From the NCBI GenBank assembly GCA_964407695.1, contig CAYOWQ010000002.1, positions 310,001 through 374,000 of the forward strand: 64,000 nt of DNA, read 5' to 3'. Shown here one piece after another: positions 32,455-41,896 of this stretch; within the stretch, counting starts at the first letter, position 1, and each line of letters starts with the position of its first letter. The DNA comes from CAYOWQ01 sp964407695. GTDB lineage: Bacteria > Planctomycetota > Phycisphaerae > Phycisphaerales > SM1A02. A model generated the notes under the pieces. That model did no database searches and was not told where the DNA came from. It saw nothing but the letters and a program-made list of their open reading frames with translations. The translations under genes were made by a program, and so were the position numbers.

Positions 32455-35400
32455 TCAGTTGTTGATCTTTTCGAGGTAGAGCACCTCGGGTTTGTCGGTG
32501 GGACTGTTCACGCGCGACCGGTCGACAAGCATCACGTATCGACTGTCGTCGATGATCATCTCGGGGTCGGTCGCATCCCATCGACCATTGGTCGGGTTCT
32601 GGCGGAATGTGCGGATCTTGAGATACACCGTGAACGTATCGCTCCGGGTCGTGGCAATGTTGGAAAGGGCCGAGAAGAGCAGGTTGCGCTCCTCGGCATC
32701 GCCGCCCACGATGTCGCGCTCGCGGCCGACCTGCCCCGCCGGCGGCGTGAAATCGGTCACAATGTCGCCCGTGTCGATCGACAGGCGACCGGAGAGCGTG
32801 GTGTAGTCCACTTGATTGAATTGATTCAAGGGCTGACCCGGATACTTGTAGCCCAGAATCGGCGGCCCATTCGGGTTGGCCGTGTCGAGCTGATAGAACG
32901 GATCGAGGCCCACATAGTCAATGCGACCGGAATCATGCGGCGCCAGGACGCTGCCCATGAAGTCCTTCGCGGCCGGTGTGCCTGCCGGCGACGAACGCTT
33001 CAGCAGCATGAGTTCGCCGAGTGCGTCGATGCCGCGGCCGCCACGCATGCCCTTGAAGAACGTTCCCTGGCCGCGGTCGGCATAGCCCGGGAGGAACGGC
33101 AGGAAGGAGCCGCTGGTGGGCTGCACGCCGAGGCGTTCTCGATATTGGTAGATCGCATCGGGGAGGCGCACAAACGGGTTGTTGCCGGGAACTCCGGACT
33201 CGTGGACAAGGCGGGTCATGTCGGGCATGGCCCGCATCACTTCGAGCGGTGCATCGGAAATGTTGATCATGCCGGGCGTTCCGCGGCCGTTGAATCCGTT
33301 GGCGTTGGAATAGGCGAGCAGGTTCAGATCGTCGGCATCGCCGATGGTCCCGTCGCCGTCGGCATCGACATACGGGGGAATGCCGAAGGAATCGCAGACA
33401 AACGCGTCGTAGTGCAGGATTCCAGCCGGCACAGCCGGAGCGAGCGCATTGGGCGCATTCGCGGCGGTCACGTTGGAGATCGTCTGATCAGGCAGCACCG
33501 GCGTCTGATCGGTCACGTTGAGCCGATTCACCATCACCCCTTCAGCCACCGGATATGGTGAATCCGTCTTCTTGTCGGAGAGGTGCTCGGAGAATGTGTA
33601 TTCCGTGTCGGCCACACCGGCGCCGTTGATCTTGACCACCGGCCCCCACATGAAGAGGTCGTTCAACTCGCCAACTCGATCGAAATTGGCATCCTTGACA
33701 GACAACTGCAGTGGATAGTCGAAACCCTGCGCCTTGTAGTAGTCAGAATCCTTGACCGACGACGCGACATTCGGATCCGGATCGCGCAGGCCGCCGGACT
33801 TGTCGCCGAAGTTCACGATGACGCCGGAGGGAATGTTGTCGGCATACACAAACCCGTTGTATTGGGCGTTGCCGTCCATGTCATAGACCGTCTGCGTGGT
33901 GAAGAAGGTCGGCTTGTGCCGACGATCCTTGCCGAAGCAGTCGGTGTAGTCGCGCAGGACATAGGGCTTCACATCGGGATCGAGCGCGGGGTTGCCCTGA
34001 TATTGATTCGGCGCCTGGTAGTTTCCGACGCCGTCGCTTGTGGCCTGGAACGCATCGCCACGATACTTCCCGTCACCGGCGCCGGACTGGGGCCACCCGT
34101 CAAATGGCGACTTGGAGAGGTCGGAATCCGGCCGATCGCTGTAGGCAAACCGGGGATTGTGCTCATCCGGGTCGATACGGAGATTCCCGTCGACATCCCA
34201 CGCCCAGTTTCGCGACACCCGGCCCCAAACCGTGTAGTAATCGTTGTCCTTGATCCGGATTCCCGAATACACACCGGTCCCATCAACGGGGTTATACGAG
34301 AATTGAGCCGGTGGCGGCGCGAACGGATCGTTCTTCAACTCGACCATGCGGTCGCGATACTCGTTCTTGGCGCTTTCATTGGGATTGTCGATCCGATCAA
34401 CCACGATCGGGTACGACCCGACGATTCGCACCAGCTCCACCGCCGGAATGTTTTCGTTGCGGTACACATCGATGTCGTTGACCTGCCAGCCATTCCCGGC
34501 GGCCGCAGTCTTGGTGGCGTTGAGCAGAATGGTGTCGGTATACGAGGTATTGGCGTCCTCGAAGAGATCTGTCGGATCAAGGTCGAGGAAGTCGATCCAT
34601 CGGGCTCGGAACGACCCGTCATTGCCTGCATCGCTCGAGAACTGTTCGGCGATCGCGTAGACGATGGCCGTGCGAGGCTTGTCCTCGGTGGCCGGGCCCA
34701 GCCAGAGATTGGGGCCATTGGGCGCTGCCGCAAAGTTGTAGGATTGACCAAAGACTCGAAGCCGGAAATCGGTGAGCCGAATCGGCGTGTTGAACGGATT
34801 GGCGATCTGCACAACGACCACGGTCGACGGTGTGCTCGACGCGTCAACAAAGTGCTCGCCCGCGCCCGCGAACGGCGGAGGTATCACAAAATCGTTGGCG
34901 CCGCTGGGTCCGGCGTAACTCGGGTCGACGCGGCTCTTGGGATACACGTGGGCGATGAACGCCTCCATGATGAAGGGCTGCTTCTCAACGCCGATGAAAT
35001 ATCGCGTGTTGTCGGTCGGGTCCGCGAGTTCGGGGATCAATTGCGGCGCGATGGGAGCATCCGGCAACTGGAGGTTGGCGACACCATTGGATGAATAGGG
35101 GAAATCGCGGGCACAGAGCAGGCTGGCCGTCAGGCTGCGGGCGAGCATCTGAGTCTTGAGCCGGTCTGCCGCCGTCGAACCGAAGTACGTGACGGTCGAA
35201 CCCGAGGGAGTATCACGAGCGAGCGATCGCTCAAACACCCGGATGCATCGCTTGGCCAGGTCGCGTTGCTGCTGAAGAATCTCCGCCGTCTCGATTGTGC
35301 CATTGTTGTTCGTATCCACATATGGTTCGCGAAGATCGATCTTCCGCGTGTCGCGGACGAACTTCGCCTTGGCGTCGGTGATCTCCGCGGCGTCGAACCC

Positions 35401-37599
35401 GCCGTTGCCGTTTGAATCAACAAGATCATCCGTCCAATGCAGATTGGGCCACAGCCACGGCGGCATCGAATCCACCCGAACGTTGTTGTAGGTTGTCAGC
35501 CGGGCGCGAAGATCCTTCACGCGGCGAAGATTCAGCTTGTAGGCATTTCCGGCCGACTCGGTCTCGAGCGGGATCGTTGTCTCTTCGGCGTCGAGCGATC
35601 CACGAAGCACCGAGTATGAACTCTGGTCGACGCTTGCCCCATTCACGTTGCCGGCGATGAGGTTCGTGGTCAGCGTGGATTCCAGTCGAGAGGTAAGCCA
35701 CGGCGAATTCAATCCGGCATACTGACGAAGCTCGATTTCATCAGAGAGCCCAAAGGGCGTGACGCCGAGGAGCGGATCATTCGGCCGCAGGCCGGCATTC
35801 CGCCAGTACACCATGCGGTCCTTGCGGAACGCCAGTTCATTGGGATTGGCCGCGAAGTTGGAATTGCCCTGAATGTGCAGTTCGTTGAGCCAGGTTCGCC
35901 GCGAGTTGTTGGACACGGAATTCGGATTGCTCGCATCGATGCCGTCGGACCACATCTGGGAATACCAGGAAACATGGACACCGCCATACAGCGTCGAGAG
36001 CTGGGCGAATGTGTGGTTCATGGGATTGTCGAAGATGCCGACGTTCCAGTTGTTGGCCGCCTGAGCGAAGCTGGTGTTGGCCGGATCGATCGTGGCGTTC
36101 TGGCCCACGAGCGCCACATCAACCGGCCCCACGCCGATCGTGCTCTTGGGGAGTACGCCGATCGGAATCGCACCGGTGTTGGTCAGTTCCGAGGGCACAA
36201 AGCGCGAGGCCGTGTTCACGTTGACCATGGCCTGGTTGTCAACGATGCGAACCGCCATCACCCGCATAATGCCGAGGTCGTTGGGCGTGGGCACATAGAA
36301 CCAGAAGGAGTCCGTGTATCCGTCGCCGTCGGCGTCGGCCAGCACGCGGCCAACGGTATGTCGAGCCGTGCCGGAAATGAATTCCGATTGCGGCTGCTCC
36401 TGCGGAACCTTGGTAATCGGATCCACCCAATCAAGAGTGACACCGTTACCATCTAGATCATTGAAGTTGTAATAGTTGCCTGGAATGCCGAGGGCGGTTC
36501 CGCCCCTGTAGGCAGTGGCATAGTTTCCATTGGGGCCAAGCACGACCCCCGAGGTGAACCAGACCGACCAGCGATTCATGAAGTTATTCAGGTTGTCGAC
36601 ATCCATCCGGCTGTAGCCGATGACCGACCCGAAGCCGACGGTCGAGAACGGCGCAAACAGGGCGTTGCCGTTGTGGTCGATTCGAATGGGCAGCCATTGC
36701 TCAAACGGCACGTCGAGATCGGTCACCAGAGACCCGGTGACGTTGCTGATATCACGAACGATGCGGAACGAATTGTCGGCCCGCGAGATGTTGGCGAGGT
36801 GCAGCCAGTGGGTGAATCGATCGTATCGATCGGCAAGGGCCGCGGGCCCTCCAAACGCCGGCGGCACGCCATTGTTGGTGGGATCGAACATGCCGAAAGT
36901 CGGCAGCGTCGGATCGTCGACCTTGTCAAAGTACCCGTCGCCTTCCAGATCCAGTCGGAACGGCTCGAACGAACTCAACCATCGGTTGTCGCCGAAGCCG
37001 GGATTGCCGACAGGGTTCCCTTCGCCAAGCAGCACCAGGCTCTGAGGAGAACCATGTCCGTTCGGCCACGGAGAGCCAACGGTGTAGTCATCGGGCCAGT
37101 TGGTGAAGGGATACGTCGAATACGGCGCAGCGGTATAGGCGTAGTGCGATTTCGCTGGAAAATCGGGAATGCCGTTGTTGTCGGCATCAATCAGGTTACC
37201 GGGGCCATAGCGCCAGGCACCGGCGTCATACGGAAGCCTCGGCTGGTTGCCGCTGACAACATGGCCATCCGGCAGCTTGGTGCCCACACCCAAGGTGCCC
37301 GAGGGCTGGCCCGGCGGATCGGTGCCGACGGACGAATTGACCTTGAACGGCCAGATATTCTGGGGAAACAGAGCCTTCGCGGGAAAGTCGGCGATCTGCA
37401 GCGCAGTGCTTTCGGCGAACTCGTCGCGCTGCGACGAACCCTGAACAGATTGTGCGGTGATGCGCTCCTCTTGCGTGCGGCTGATATAGGCCGAGGCGAT
37501 GATCACCAGCAAGACGAGGATCGCCGCCACAAGCACCAGCGTGTTGCCGCGACGGGCCCGCTGAATTCGACGCTGAAGCATTGATACCTGATGGGACAT
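32455..37599 (-). CDS. Giant GspK-like minor pseudopilin (1714 aa)
   Basis: After a short basic stretch comes one N-terminal hydrophobic helix (GNTLVLVAAILVLLVIIASAY). It lacks the Glu5 of ordinary pilins, as in GspK. T2SSK-like segments are seen at about 458 (MVNVNTASRFVPSEL) and 1444 (GMINISDAPLEVMRAMPDM). At least eight DxDxNG-type loops are spread along the protein: near residues 138, 217, 382, 422, 728, 762, 1135 and 1412. The loops at 728 and 762 are followed by helices (AAEI, TAEI) like EF-hands, and the one at 1412 resembles a dockerin loop. GspK proteins are usually about 300-350 residues, so this is roughly five times longer. It is last in the operon. A tip or surface role with calcium is inference. 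Confidence 0.8.
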   Translation of the reverse strand: MSHQVSMLQRRIQRARRGNTLVLVAAILVLLVIIASAYISRTQEERITAQSVQGSSQRDEFAESTALQIADFPAKALFPQNIWPFKVNSSVGTDPPGQPSGTLGVGTKLPDGHVVSGNQPRLPYDAGAWRYGPGNLIDADNNGIPDFPAKSHYAYTAAPYSTYPFTNWPDDYTVGSPWPNGHGSPQSLVLLGEGNPVGNPGFGDNRWLSSFEPFRLDLEGDGYFDKVDDPTLPTFGMFDPTNNGVPPAFGGPAALADRYDRFTHWLHLANISRADNSFRIVRDISNVTGSLVTDLDVPFEQWLPIRIDHNGNALFAPFSTVGFGSVIGYSRMDVDNLNNFMNRWSVWFTSGVVLGPNGNYATAYRGGTALGIPGNYYNFNDLDGNGVTLDWVDPITKVPQEQPQSEFISGTARHTVGRVLADADGDGYTDSFWFYVPTPNDLGIMRVMAVRIVDNQAMVNVNTASRFVPSELTNTGAIPIGVLPKSTIGVGPVDVALVGQNATIDPANTSFAQAANNWNVGIFDNPMNHTFAQLSTLYGGVHVSWYSQMWSDGIDASNPNSVSNNSRRTWLNELHIQGNSNFAANPNELAFRKDRMVYWRNAGLRPNDPLLGVTPFGLSDEIELRQYAGLNSPWLTSRLESTLTTNLIAGNVNGASVDQSSYSVLRGSLDAEETTIPLETESAGNAYKLNLRRVKDLRARLTTYNNVRVDSMPPWLWPNLHWTDDLVDSNGNGGFDAAEITDAKAKFVRDTRKIDLREPYVDTNNNGTIETAEILQQQRDLAKRCIRVFERSLARDTPSGSTVTYFGSTAADRLKTQMLARSLTASLLCARDFPYSSNGVANLQLPDAPIAPQLIPELADPTDNTRYFIGVEKQPFIMEAFIAHVYPKSRVDPSYAGPSGANDFVIPPPFAGAGEHFVDASSTPSTVVVVQIANPFNTPIRLTDFRLRVFGQSYNFAAAPNGPNLWLGPATEDKPRTAIVYAIAEQFSSDAGNDGSFRARWIDFLDLDPTDLFEDANTSYTDTILLNATKTAAAGNGWQVNDIDVYRNENIPAVELVRIVGSYPIVVDRIDNPNESAKNEYRDRMVELKNDPFAPPPAQFSYNPVDGTGVYSGIRIKDNDYYTVWGRVSRNWAWDVDGNLRIDPDEHNPRFAYSDRPDSDLSKSPFDGWPQSGAGDGKYRGDAFQATSDGVGNYQAPNQYQGNPALDPDVKPYVLRDYTDCFGKDRRHKPTFFTTQTVYDMDGNAQYNGFVYADNIPSGVIVNFGDKSGGLRDPDPNVASSVKDSDYYKAQGFDYPLQLSVKDANFDRVGELNDLFMWGPVVKINGAGVADTEYTFSEHLSDKKTDSPYPVAEGVMVNRLNVTDQTPVLPDQTISNVTAANAPNALAPAVPAGILHYDAFVCDSFGIPPYVDADGDGTIGDADDLNLLAYSNANGFNGRGTPGMINISDAPLEVMRAMPDMTRLVHESGVPGNNPFVRLPDAIYQYRERLGVQPTSGSFLPFLPGYADRGQGTFFKGMRGGRGIDALGELMLLKRSSPAGTPAAKDFMGSVLAPHDSGRIDYVGLDPFYQLDTANPNGPPILGYKYPGQPLNQFNQVDYTTLSGRLSIDTGDIVTDFTPPAGQVGRERDIVGGDAEERNLLFSALSNIATTRSDTFTVYLKIRTFRQNPTNGRWDATDPEMIIDDSRYVMLVDRSRVNSPTDKPEVLYLEKINN

Positions 37600-37638
37600 G
37601 GCTGGACTCGTTTCCGTCGACGCGCTGCCGGGCGAACC

Positions 37639-39174
37639 TCAATTGGCGCGCTTGGGCAATCGAATGACAAACTGGAACGTACGCCCGCGCTCAAGGCGGG
37701 TCTTGGGGTCGTGAAGGGTCATGGTGATGCGCAAGGCCGACGGCCATGGGGTGAAACCGTCTCGGCTCGGATCCGACTGGTTGTAGCCGAAGATCGCTTC
37801 GTACATTCGGACGTCGGACTGGCCGATGACCTGGAACTCCGGAAGCTTGGTGGTGTTGTCGGTCAGGCCCTCAATGTTCCGAGGATTGGCCCCATTGAAG
37901 GATCCCCAGTTGTAGGCCCGAAGATCCGGCCCGGTAAACGGCGTCGCCAGCGGCGCCACCGCCCGTGCGTCGTCCGTCATCCCGAACCACGGATGCTCGA
38001 CCCACGGCAAGTGCTGCATGCCGGCGTAATTCCCAACGGTCTTGGTGTAGCCATCCTTGTTCACGTAGTTGACCACACCGTCGCCGTTGTCGTACGTCCA
38101 ATCGACAATGAAGGAACTGCACGCCGACGACAGCACACTCAACGTCTGGGCCTGGTCCGCTCGATCCATGCTTTCCGCAATACGCGCAGCCCGCGGGTAG
38201 ATCGGCGATGAAATCGGCGGCGTTGATGATCCAAACGCATGCCGCCCAAGAACCAGCCGGGAGATCAGGTCGCGCTGGCAGAGGGCGCCATTGTTGACCA
38301 GCCACGGCCACGTCGGTTTTGACGACGAACTCCAGTCGGTCTGAATCACGCTGCGCAGGTCGCTCAGGCTCGACGCTGCGGCATCCAGCCGGCCGTTCGT
38401 GAGCGTTCGATTCGGAATCGGAAACCCGCCGAGAGACTCCCACAATGATGGCGCTGCCTTGGCCTCGTTCAGCAGAATGGTCGGGTTGCCGCCGTCATCA
38501 CTCATGGCGATCCCCTGCCGCACCAGAACCCACTCGTTGGCCGCCCCCTGAACCACCACACCCATCGGCGTATCAAAGCCGCTGTAGGCCGCGATATTGT
38601 GGTTGTAGTTCGACATGTCGAGGCCGTTGCTCGGGCTCAGGTTCACCGTCCATGGCTGCAGCGGGGTTCCATCATCGAATAACCCGTTATAGGGATCGAC
38701 GCTCCCCAGGCTCTTGACTTGCACCGCATGGCTGTACAGCACCTTGGCCGCGGCACCCTGCGGCCGCACATTGGTGCCGCCAGGGCCTTCGAAATTGAAC
38801 GTCTGGATGTTCTGGGCGCCGTTGGTGAAGAAGACCAGTTGATCGCAGCGGATCACGGCATCGGCGGGAAGATTCGGATCAAGCAGCGACGCCAGGGGAA
38901 CGTTGATGTCGTTCTTGACCGCGACGTTTCGAATCGCCAGCACGCCTTCGCGGCTGATCCGCTCGATGTCGGCCCGAAAACGCTTTTCGATTGCCGCCGC
39001 TTCGGCCAGTACATCGGCGTTGGATTGCGCTGCGGCTGTCACCTTGGACACCGTGGCGAAGATGTTGCCCGTAGCGATGATCACGACCACAAGAATGGCG
39101 ATCGCAATCAGGAGTTCGGTCAGCGTAAACGCGAGTCGGCGCCGACGGCGAGGGTGGGGTTCAGCTCGGAGCAT
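37639..39174 (-). CDS. GspJ-like pseudopilin with large C-terminal domain
   Basis: A 511-residue class III pseudopilin. After a basic leader (HPRRRRRLA) comes FTLTELLIAIAILVVVIIATG, with Glu5 present but Ala instead of Gly before the cleavage site. The globular part (about 450 residues) is far longer than GspJ (about 200). Its order in the operon, between an I-like and a K-like protein, is the main reason for the J label. The start overlaps the preceding stop as TGATG. Confidence 0.78.
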   Translation of the reverse strand: MLRAEPHPRRRRRLAFTLTELLIAIAILVVVIIATGNIFATVSKVTAAAQSNADVLAEAAAIEKRFRADIERISREGVLAIRNVAVKNDINVPLASLLDPNLPADAVIRCDQLVFFTNGAQNIQTFNFEGPGGTNVRPQGAAAKVLYSHAVQVKSLGSVDPYNGLFDDGTPLQPWTVNLSPSNGLDMSNYNHNIAAYSGFDTPMGVVVQGAANEWVLVRQGIAMSDDGGNPTILLNEAKAAPSLWESLGGFPIPNRTLTNGRLDAAASSLSDLRSVIQTDWSSSSKPTWPWLVNNGALCQRDLISRLVLGRHAFGSSTPPISSPIYPRAARIAESMDRADQAQTLSVLSSACSSFIVDWTYDNGDGVVNYVNKDGYTKTVGNYAGMQHLPWVEHPWFGMTDDARAVAPLATPFTGPDLRAYNWGSFNGANPRNIEGLTDNTTKLPEFQVIGQSDVRMYEAIFGYNQSDPSRDGFTPWPSALRITMTLHDPKTRLERGRTFQFVIRLPKRAN

Positions 39175-40277
39175 CAGAGTTCCCTCACCGTGACGTAGAC
39201 CGAGGTCAGGCCCACGCCGTTGCTGTCGATCTGCGGGATGAACCAGAAATCAGTGACGGTGTTCTGATTCGGATCCACGCTGATATAGAGCGGGATCGTC
39301 GGCACCGGAGGAACAGGTCGAGCCAGTTCCACCGGCCCGTCCGTCACCAATCGCCGCCCGCTGACGACTCGATGGATGTTGTTGTTCTGGTCCAGCAGCC
39401 ACTGCCCCGCCATCTGCCAACCGTCACGCTGGTCAAACGGATCGAAGTGATTTCCCGGAAACGTCCCGGGAATGCGCCCGTCGGGACGATCCTTGAATTC
39501 GGGAGTGATTTCATCGCCCGCGGGATACCACGGCATATTCGACCATGGTTCCAACGGCGGCGGCGTATTTCGCAGATCGATGGCAATCGGAAGTGGAGGC
39601 ACCGGACTGTTCGGATTGGACGCGACGGTGTAGATCACGCTTTCGCCGCCAAGATTGACTCGATAGACGAAGATCGCCACCAGGATCTTTCCCTGAAACC
39701 GGCGAAACATGCAATCCCAGACATACTGGGGCTTGTCGGGCACGGGTCGGAACCCGCGCTCGTGCTCGGTCTGCATGGGGTAATAGCGCTCGCCCTGCGT
39801 GATGATGATCGGTGGCGAGGGCGGCTCATCGCCGTACTTCGCGACGTTCCAGGGCGCCCGGTCGGTCGGCGCCCAATTGTTGGAGGGCACAAATGGCGGA
39901 GCCGGCTGGAAGATGCTGATCGAGCCCGCCGTGGTCTTGAACGAGTCGCCGTTCACTGAATACTGAACCGTGGTGGGATAGAACGACGGCCGCCGCCATT
40001 CCCAGTCTCCCGGTATGGTCGGGCTCACGTAGTTCGGCTGCACCGCTTCCGCGGGGCCGAAATCCGACTGAGAAACGCGCCCGCGAATGATGGCCAGCGC
40101 GTTCTCGGCCACGATCGGTCCCATGGCGTCATCCAGCGCCTGACGCTGCTGGGCGATACCGGCCGGAAACACCGCGGCGATCGAGATGATGCCGATGCCG
40201 AGGATGAAGATCGCCATCAGCACCTCGAGCAGCGAGAAGCCGATGCGACGACGGGGATTGGTAACGCACGCGCCCAT
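39174..40277 (-). CDS. GspI/PilV-like pseudopilin
   Basis: A 367-residue pseudopilin with leader NPRRRIG and mature start FSLLEVLMAIFILGIGIISIA, the FSLLEVLxAxxIxGxG pattern typical of GspI and PilV. Glu5 and a Gly at -1 are present. The rest is Pro/Trp-rich with no recognised domain (VFPAGIAQQRQALDDAMGP is the first part of the long helix). It starts 3 bp after the upstream stop and overlaps the J-like gene by the TGATG junction. Confidence 0.82.
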   Translation of the reverse strand: MGACVTNPRRRIGFSLLEVLMAIFILGIGIISIAAVFPAGIAQQRQALDDAMGPIVAENALAIIRGRVSQSDFGPAEAVQPNYVSPTIPGDWEWRRPSFYPTTVQYSVNGDSFKTTAGSISIFQPAPPFVPSNNWAPTDRAPWNVAKYGDEPPSPPIIITQGERYYPMQTEHERGFRPVPDKPQYVWDCMFRRFQGKILVAIFVYRVNLGGESVIYTVASNPNSPVPPLPIAIDLRNTPPPLEPWSNMPWYPAGDEITPEFKDRPDGRIPGTFPGNHFDPFDQRDGWQMAGQWLLDQNNNIHRVVSGRRLVTDGPVELARPVPPVPTIPLYISVDPNQNTVTDFWFIPQIDSNGVGLTSVYVTVREL

Positions 40278-40280
40278 GGA

Positions 40281-41213
40281 TCAGGACTCCTCCTGTCGCA
40301 TGACGACTCCGGTGTAACGGTTGAAATGAATCCGATTGGCAAACTGATTGATGTAGTTGCTGAGATCAAGAGACCGAGCATCCTCGTCGGCCCAGGTTCC
40401 GTCGTTGTAGCGCTTGCGGGCTTCAACCTCGTCGAATACCGCGATGAACGGCACCATGGTGATCGCGGGCTCATCGTCGGCATAACGCTGATCGAACGGA
40501 TTGGCCCCATAGAGCTGATTCTGCTGCGGGAAACTCGAAATCGTGGCGATTGGAAAATCGATCTTGTTGTATCTGATGTTCCCGTTGTTGTTGAAATCAA
40601 CGAACGACTTGTTGGAATCGGTCTTGCTGTTTCGCGTCACCGTCGATCCGTCGGGCGAGAACATCACCGCCACCACCGAGTCGGCCGCTTCCTGTTGCGG
40701 CGAAACCGATGAACGGGCAAGCTCCGGCTGGACATACCACCGGTTATCCACGTAATTCCCGCCCGAGGCCCCATCCGTTTCGGCATACTTCGGCCCGGCC
40801 ACCTTGATGCCCGCGGCCAGCCGCTTGGGAAGCAGGCCCTCGATCGGTACGAAGAAGTCGAGGTTGTCGTCGCTCGTGCCGCTTACGATCCGGGCGCTCA
40901 GGCCGGTCCACTTGGCGAAGACGATCTCGGTCTGCTGCGGCTGCGCTGGATTGTCGGGATCCCACACCGGTCGGAAAACCACCATCACCAGCGTGTTGTT
41001 GCGAATGGCATAGGCCCGGGCATTCGACATGGCCGACGTCACGGTATTGGTTGATGATGCCAGCCGGGCATTGCCCGAAATCTTCTTTGCCGAGATCGCC
41101 GTCAACACGGCAAGCAGCGCCAGTAGTCCCATGACGATCAACAACTCCGCAAGCGTGAACGCCCGTCGCGGCGTGGCGACCGATTGACGAAGATTGAATC
41201 GTGACGTGGTCAT
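40281..41213 (-). CDS. GspH-like pseudopilin
   Basis: A 310-residue pseudopilin. Leader ATPRRA and mature start FTLAELLIVMGLLALLAVLTA; Glu5 is present and the residue before cleavage is Ala. The segment TVTSAMSNARAYAIRNNTLVMVVF fits the GspH pattern, in which the N-terminal helix leads into a strand near AIxxxxxVxL. The start at 41213 overlaps the upstream stop as ATGA; the longer open frame is rejected for that reason. Aspartate/asparagine-rich loops are present in the C-terminal half (FVDFNNNGNIRYN). Confidence 0.82.
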   Translation of the reverse strand: MTTSRFNLRQSVATPRRAFTLAELLIVMGLLALLAVLTAISAKKISGNARLASSTNTVTSAMSNARAYAIRNNTLVMVVFRPVWDPDNPAQPQQTEIVFAKWTGLSARIVSGTSDDNLDFFVPIEGLLPKRLAAGIKVAGPKYAETDGASGGNYVDNRWYVQPELARSSVSPQQEAADSVVAVMFSPDGSTVTRNSKTDSNKSFVDFNNNGNIRYNKIDFPIATISSFPQQNQLYGANPFDQRYADDEPAITMVPFIAVFDEVEARKRYNDGTWADEDARSLDLSNYINQFANRIHFNRYTGVVMRQEES

Positions 41214-41896
41214 GGCTTGGTCGGCTCGTAGGAGTACTCGTTGTCCTGAGTGTCCGAATAATCGCTTGATGTCTTGGAGGCCGAGAGATTTCCATACCGA
41301 CCGTCGGGCCCGGCCGACATCACGTAGGGCCGACGGTTCTTGCACACGCCGAATCTCGCTTCAAATGGAGTTCGGATCGTTCCATCCTCGTCGCGGCCAC
41401 CATCAGAGGACTTCATCCATAGCCGACCGGCATAAACAAAGATCAGCTGCCTGTCCCACGGATCGATAATCTCCGGCTTGGCCTCTGCCGTCTTCTGCTG
41501 ACGCAAGAGCTTCGCCGAAATCTTGTTGAGAATGCCCTTCGCCGCCGCCACGCGGCCAAGCACTTCCAGGGTTCGAACATTGATCGCATCGATCTGAGTG
41601 GAATTCGTCGGATCCGTCTGCGCCTGGACGTCGTACTTCGGCGGGAAGTTCGCGTCGGGTGGTTGGCCGTCGGTCCCGTAGCTGATCGGGCGGTCATTGG
41701 TGCGTTCCCACTCCTGGAACGCCGTCTCCAGAAGCGTCATCGCATCACGAATCTGGCGGGTTTCCGAGCTGCGGGTCGCCGCGGTAATCACCGGAATCGT
41801 CAACGTCGCCAGGATGGCGATGATCCCGATCACGATGATCATTTCCACCAGCGTGAAGCCGCGAGGTACTGAAGCCTTGGCGAATCGCCGCATCAT
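41210..41896 (-). CDS. GspG-like major pseudopilin
   Basis: A 228-residue pseudopilin with leader ASVPRG and mature start FTLVEMIIVIGIIAILATLTIPVI, the classic GspG form with Gly-1 and Glu5. The C-terminal part ends with PYVMSAGPDGRYGNLSAS. This recalls the GspG C-terminal region with its calcium-binding 'SxGxDG' loop, and IIDPWDRQLIFVYAG resembles the DPWGxPY motif. Of the pilins here it is the best candidate for the main fibre subunit. It overlaps both neighbours by ATGA. Confidence 0.87.
   Translation of the reverse strand: MMRRFAKASVPRGFTLVEMIIVIGIIAILATLTIPVITAATRSSETRQIRDAMTLLETAFQEWERTNDRPISYGTDGQPPDANFPPKYDVQAQTDPTNSTQIDAINVRTLEVLGRVAAAKGILNKISAKLLRQQKTAEAKPEIIDPWDRQLIFVYAGRLWMKSSDGGRDEDGTIRTPFEARFGVCKNRRPYVMSAGPDGRYGNLSASKTSSDYSDTQDNEYSYEPTKP

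Noticed and set aside
33583..35094. 503-codon plus-strand frame
   Set aside because: Antisense of the GspK-like protein, whose EF-hand-like loops and pilin helix are in the minus-strand frame.
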